A stretch of 16,447 nt of DNA from Lachnospiraceae bacterium (GTDB lineage: Bacteria > Bacillota > Clostridia > Lachnospirales > Lachnospiraceae): the NCBI GenBank assembly GCA_900764225.1, contig CAAFNG010000242.1, forward strand, positions 1 to 16,447, given 5' to 3'. Positions 13,984 through 16,447 of this stretch are shown here, piece after piece. Both the position numbers and the translations under genes were made by a program. The stretch's first letter is position 1; each line of letters starts with the position of its first letter. The notes beneath the pieces were generated by a model. It did not search any database. It was not told where the DNA came from and saw only the letters and a program-made list of their open reading frames with translations.

Positions 13984-14786
13984 CAGCAGCCTCCTCTTCC
14001 GGCTCCGGTTCGTTTCAGGCGGAGCACAGAGCTCATAAGTTCTCTGGTATAAGAATCCTCCGGTGCTTCCAGAACCTGGGCAGTTATTCCGTATTCTGCC
14101 ACTTTTCCGCTCTTCAGTACCAGCACCTTATCTGCCATTTTTTCCACGATACCGATGTTATGTGTGACGACGATCATCGCAGTTTCGTATTCCTGCCGCA
14201 TCAGAAGCATTTCCTCAACCACCTGCTTCTGCACAGTCACATCCAGAGCACTGGTAGGCTCATCCGCAAGAAGAAGTGACGGATGCTGCAGCATGGAAGC
14301 ACAGATTCCCACTCTCTGGTTCATTCCTCCTGACAGCTCAAACGGATAGCTTCGCAAAATACGCTCAGCGTCTTTCAGTCCGATCTTCGCCATCAGCTTC
14401 ACCGCCTTTTCCTGGCATGCACTACGGCTGATTTTTTCATGTTCCCGCATGCTCTCATAAATCTGCTCACCTACCGTACGGATCGGACAGAACGAAGCAC
14501 CGGAATCCTGAAATACCATGGCGATCTCCGGTCCCAGAAGTGTGCGGAGTTCTTTTTCCGGCATATCTACTACATTTTTTCCCTTGTACCAGATATCTCC
14601 TTCTGTAACCATGCCTTCGTTTCCCAGAAGTCCCATCACAGCCTTGATGACCGTACTTTTGCCGCTTCCGGATTCTCCTACAAGACCAAGGATCTCGCCT
14701 TTTTTCAGTTCAAAATTTATATCCTGCACAACCGGCTCCCCATTATAGCAGATCGTTACATGTTCAAGCTTTAATAACGGTTCCAT
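13983..14786 (-). CDS. ABC transporter ATPase, OppD/DppD/NikD-type
   Basis: A 267-residue ATPase with Walker A GESGSGKST (38-46), Q-loop MVFQDSGASFCPIRTVGEQI, signature LSGGMNQR, Walker B LLLADEPTSALD and switch histidine in VVTHNIG. First of the pair of nucleotide-binding subunits of a family-5 importer. At 267 residues it lies near the short NikD type rather than the longer OppD with its C-terminal iron-sulphur-like cysteine cluster, although it does end in GAGRGGC. The gene starts 21 nt after the binding-protein stop, with no permease gene between, which is unusual for this family. Confidence 0.92.
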   Translation of the reverse strand: MEPLLKLEHVTICYNGEPVVQDINFELKKGEILGLVGESGSGKSTVIKAVMGLLGNEGMVTEGDIWYKGKNVVDMPEKELRTLLGPEIAMVFQDSGASFCPIRTVGEQIYESMREHEKISRSACQEKAVKLMAKIGLKDAERILRSYPFELSGGMNQRVGICASMLQHPSLLLADEPTSALDVTVQKQVVEEMLLMRQEYETAMIVVTHNIGIVEKMADKVLVLKSGKVAEYGITAQVLEAPEDSYTRELMSSVLRLKRTGAGRGGC

Positions 14787-14807
14787 CTCAAAACTCCTGA
14801 TTTCTCT

Positions 14808-16364
14808 TTATTTCACTTCCAGATCTGCCGTGATCTCATAATAATCACACGGATGTGCCTCAAGACCGGAAACATTGGATTTGGAAACCAGTCCCATATT
14901 CAGATGAGAAACAAAGAAATATGCGTCATCATCCAGGATCATCTGCTGCGCTTCGATCGCAAGCTTTCCTCTCTCATCTGTATCAAATGTCTCATGCATT
15001 TTTGTTATAAGATCATCCAGTTTCGTGTTGCTGTATTTACCATAGTTCTTGGCAGCACCGGATACAACGGTACTGGTAAAGAAATATTCCGGATCACCGG
15101 TCGGTGCAGTTGTAAGAGAGCTTACATACACATCAAACTCTCCGTTCTTTGCGTAGGTTGCGTGGTCTGCCGTATTATTTACATTTACCTCGATTCCAAT
15201 GTCCTTTAAAGTGGACTGTGCATACTCGGCAAGCTTCGGCTGCTCCAGGCGCGTCGGATAAGTCAGCCATGTAATAGAAAGCTTCTTTCCATCCTTGTCC
15301 ACATACCCGTCACCATCTGTATCTGTCCATCCTGACTTCTCCAGAAGTTTTTTTGCCTCTTCCGGATCATAAGACGGAGCTTTTACTGCCTCGTTTCCAT
15401 AGGAAAAGCTGCCCGGAAATGCACCGACAGCCGGAACTCCCCGTTCTGCCATGATCACGCTGCAAAAGCCTTCCTTATCAATTCCCATTTCAATGGCTTC
15501 TCTTACATTCTGATCCTGCATCAGCTCTGACTCCATATTGAACTGTCCGAAAAAGCAGCGGCTTGTGGCAATGGAACTGATGTTATAATCCGGATTGCCG
15601 TCAAACAGTGCATAGTTATCATACTGAAGTCCGTAAGTACCCTGTATGTCGCCTGTCTGAAGTGCAGCAGTAAGAGCACTTCCATCGGAAAAGGATTTCA
15701 CGATAACGTTATCGGTCTTTACCTCTCCACCCCAGTAATTCTCATTTTTCACAAGCTTGATCTCTGTAGGAGATACCTCAGTTGCAACATACGGGCCGGT
15801 ACCTGCCACATTGGCAGAGCCACCCTCACCCTGAACACCATAATCCATATCAATGATTGCGCCATACGGATCTCCAAGATAATTGATGATCGCAGGACAT
15901 GGTTCAGAAGTATGGATCGTCACAGTCATTCCGTCAGCCTCAATCTTATCGATCTTCATATCCTCCGGTGCACGGTCATGCTTTGCGATCAGATCCTCCA
16001 GACATTCTTTTACAGCCTCTCCATCCATATCACGTCCGCTGGAAAATTTCACGCCGTCACGAAGAGTGATTTTTACCGTATTATCATCTGTAAACTCATA
16101 GTCTGTGGCAAGCCATGGTTCTACTTCCATGTTGTCATTATATTTAAACAGAGTCTCTCCCACACCATAGCGCAGACAGCTCCAACCGGAATAATTGTCG
16201 TGCGGATTTAATCCGGCATCTCCCATCTCCTCGCTGTATCCGGTGGTTCCATAGACAAATGTGGTTCCTGCATCTTCACTTTTTCCCTTGGCTGCTGCGG
16301 AAACTCCTGTCATTCCTGTAACCATAACTGCTACCAGTACTGCTGCCATAATTTTTTTCTTCAT
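14808..16364 (-). CDS. Family-5 solute-binding protein (nickel or peptide type), no lipobox
   Basis: A 518-residue extracellular binding protein of the SBP_bac_5 family. After the signal region come LNPHDNYSGW (52-61), VEPWLATDYEFTDDNTVKITLRDGVKFSSG (81-110), the AGTGPY motif (187-192), VKNENYWGG (205-213) and SYDPEEAKKLLEKSGW (331-346). DTDGDGYVDKDGK (348-360) resembles a calcium loop, often seen in this family. The NikA-like N-terminal wording and the downstream urease operon make nickel a candidate, but peptides or another small ligand are equally open. The signal peptide (MKKKIMAAVLVAVMVTG...) ends in MTGVSAAAKG: a lipobox-like position with Val21 instead of Cys, leaving a signal peptidase I site (VSA). 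The ATG has AGAGGA upstream. It is followed directly by two ATPase genes. Confidence 0.9.
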   Translation of the reverse strand: MKKKIMAAVLVAVMVTGMTGVSAAAKGKSEDAGTTFVYGTTGYSEEMGDAGLNPHDNYSGWSCLRYGVGETLFKYNDNMEVEPWLATDYEFTDDNTVKITLRDGVKFSSGRDMDGEAVKECLEDLIAKHDRAPEDMKIDKIEADGMTVTIHTSEPCPAIINYLGDPYGAIIDMDYGVQGEGGSANVAGTGPYVATEVSPTEIKLVKNENYWGGEVKTDNVIVKSFSDGSALTAALQTGDIQGTYGLQYDNYALFDGNPDYNISSIATSRCFFGQFNMESELMQDQNVREAIEMGIDKEGFCSVIMAERGVPAVGAFPGSFSYGNEAVKAPSYDPEEAKKLLEKSGWTDTDGDGYVDKDGKKLSITWLTYPTRLEQPKLAEYAQSTLKDIGIEVNVNNTADHATYAKNGEFDVYVSSLTTAPTGDPEYFFTSTVVSGAAKNYGKYSNTKLDDLITKMHETFDTDERGKLAIEAQQMILDDDAYFFVSHLNMGLVSKSNVSGLEAHPCDYYEITADLEVK

Positions 16365-16447
16365 ATCTGTCCTCTTTTCTTTTTACAGGGCACATCTTCT
16401 GTGCGTTGTTTACTGTTCACTTATATTGTATTTATATTATTTTCTAC
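16365..16447 (-). promoter_or_regulatory. Leader of the binding-protein gene, incomplete at the window edge
   Basis: It holds the AGAGGA ribosome site, a 5-bp hairpin (GCACA/TGTGC, 16390-16404) and a TATAAG (16425-16420) that could be a -10. The matching -35 would fall at the window edge (about 16443-16448), so it cannot be judged. The AT-rich character suggests a promoter or intergenic region rather than a permease gene directly upstream. Confidence 0.35.

Noticed and set aside
57..16447. CRISPR array, tRNA, rRNA, insertion sequence or prophage
   Set aside because: No regularly spaced repeats, cloverleaf genes, transposase or phage proteins were seen on either strand.

Overview
The window is about 16.4 kb of chromosomal DNA. 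It most likely comes from a low-to-mid GC Gram-positive anaerobe of the Clostridia, probably a gut Lachnospiraceae relative. The reasons are the strong AGGAGG ribosome sites, sigma-A promoters, intrinsic terminators, LrgA/LrgB sequences and a three-subunit urease; this is inference from sequence style, not a database match. All convincing genes lie on the minus strand, so transcription runs from high to low coordinates. Bases 1-56 are not genomic. They read as an Illumina Nextera library adapter (P5 end, 8-base index, Tn5 mosaic end), so the true sequence begins near 57 at a contig edge.

In the direction of transcription, the right end (16364-13219) encodes a family-5 solute-binding protein and two OppD/OppF-type ATPases, closed by a terminator. 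No permease genes are present. A strong promoter at 13106-13134 then reads into a GNAT acetyltransferase, a metallo-beta-lactamase-fold protein with a cysteine-rich tail, and a small XRE-type regulator that ends in a 14-bp hairpin terminator.

The centre (10765-4818) is a complete urease operon: ureA-ureB-ureC-ureI-ureE-ureF-ureG-ureD. It has a near-consensus promoter and a terminator. An intrinsic-terminator-like hairpin lies inside the leader, starting about three bases after the predicted transcription start, which suggests attenuation. UreABC form the nickel enzyme that splits urea to ammonia and carbonic acid, UreI is a urea channel of the AmiS/UreI family, and UreE/F/G/D deliver nickel. 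The upstream family-5 transporter could supply nickel or peptides, but its substrate is not proven.

To the left are an endonuclease Q-like PHP-domain protein with a TTG start and its own promoter, a YfcE-type phosphoesterase, and lrgAB. LrgAB is a CidA/LrgA-CidB/LrgB membrane pair, linked to pyruvate transport in other Firmicutes. Its promoter carries a FadR/GntR-type palindrome over the -35 and a cre-like site upstream. The last unit is a small two-helix membrane protein followed by a WYL-domain regulator, preceded by an AT-rich region with three LexA-like boxes. No rRNA, tRNA, CRISPR array, insertion sequence or prophage gene was seen. No gene-free stretch exceeds 300 bases.
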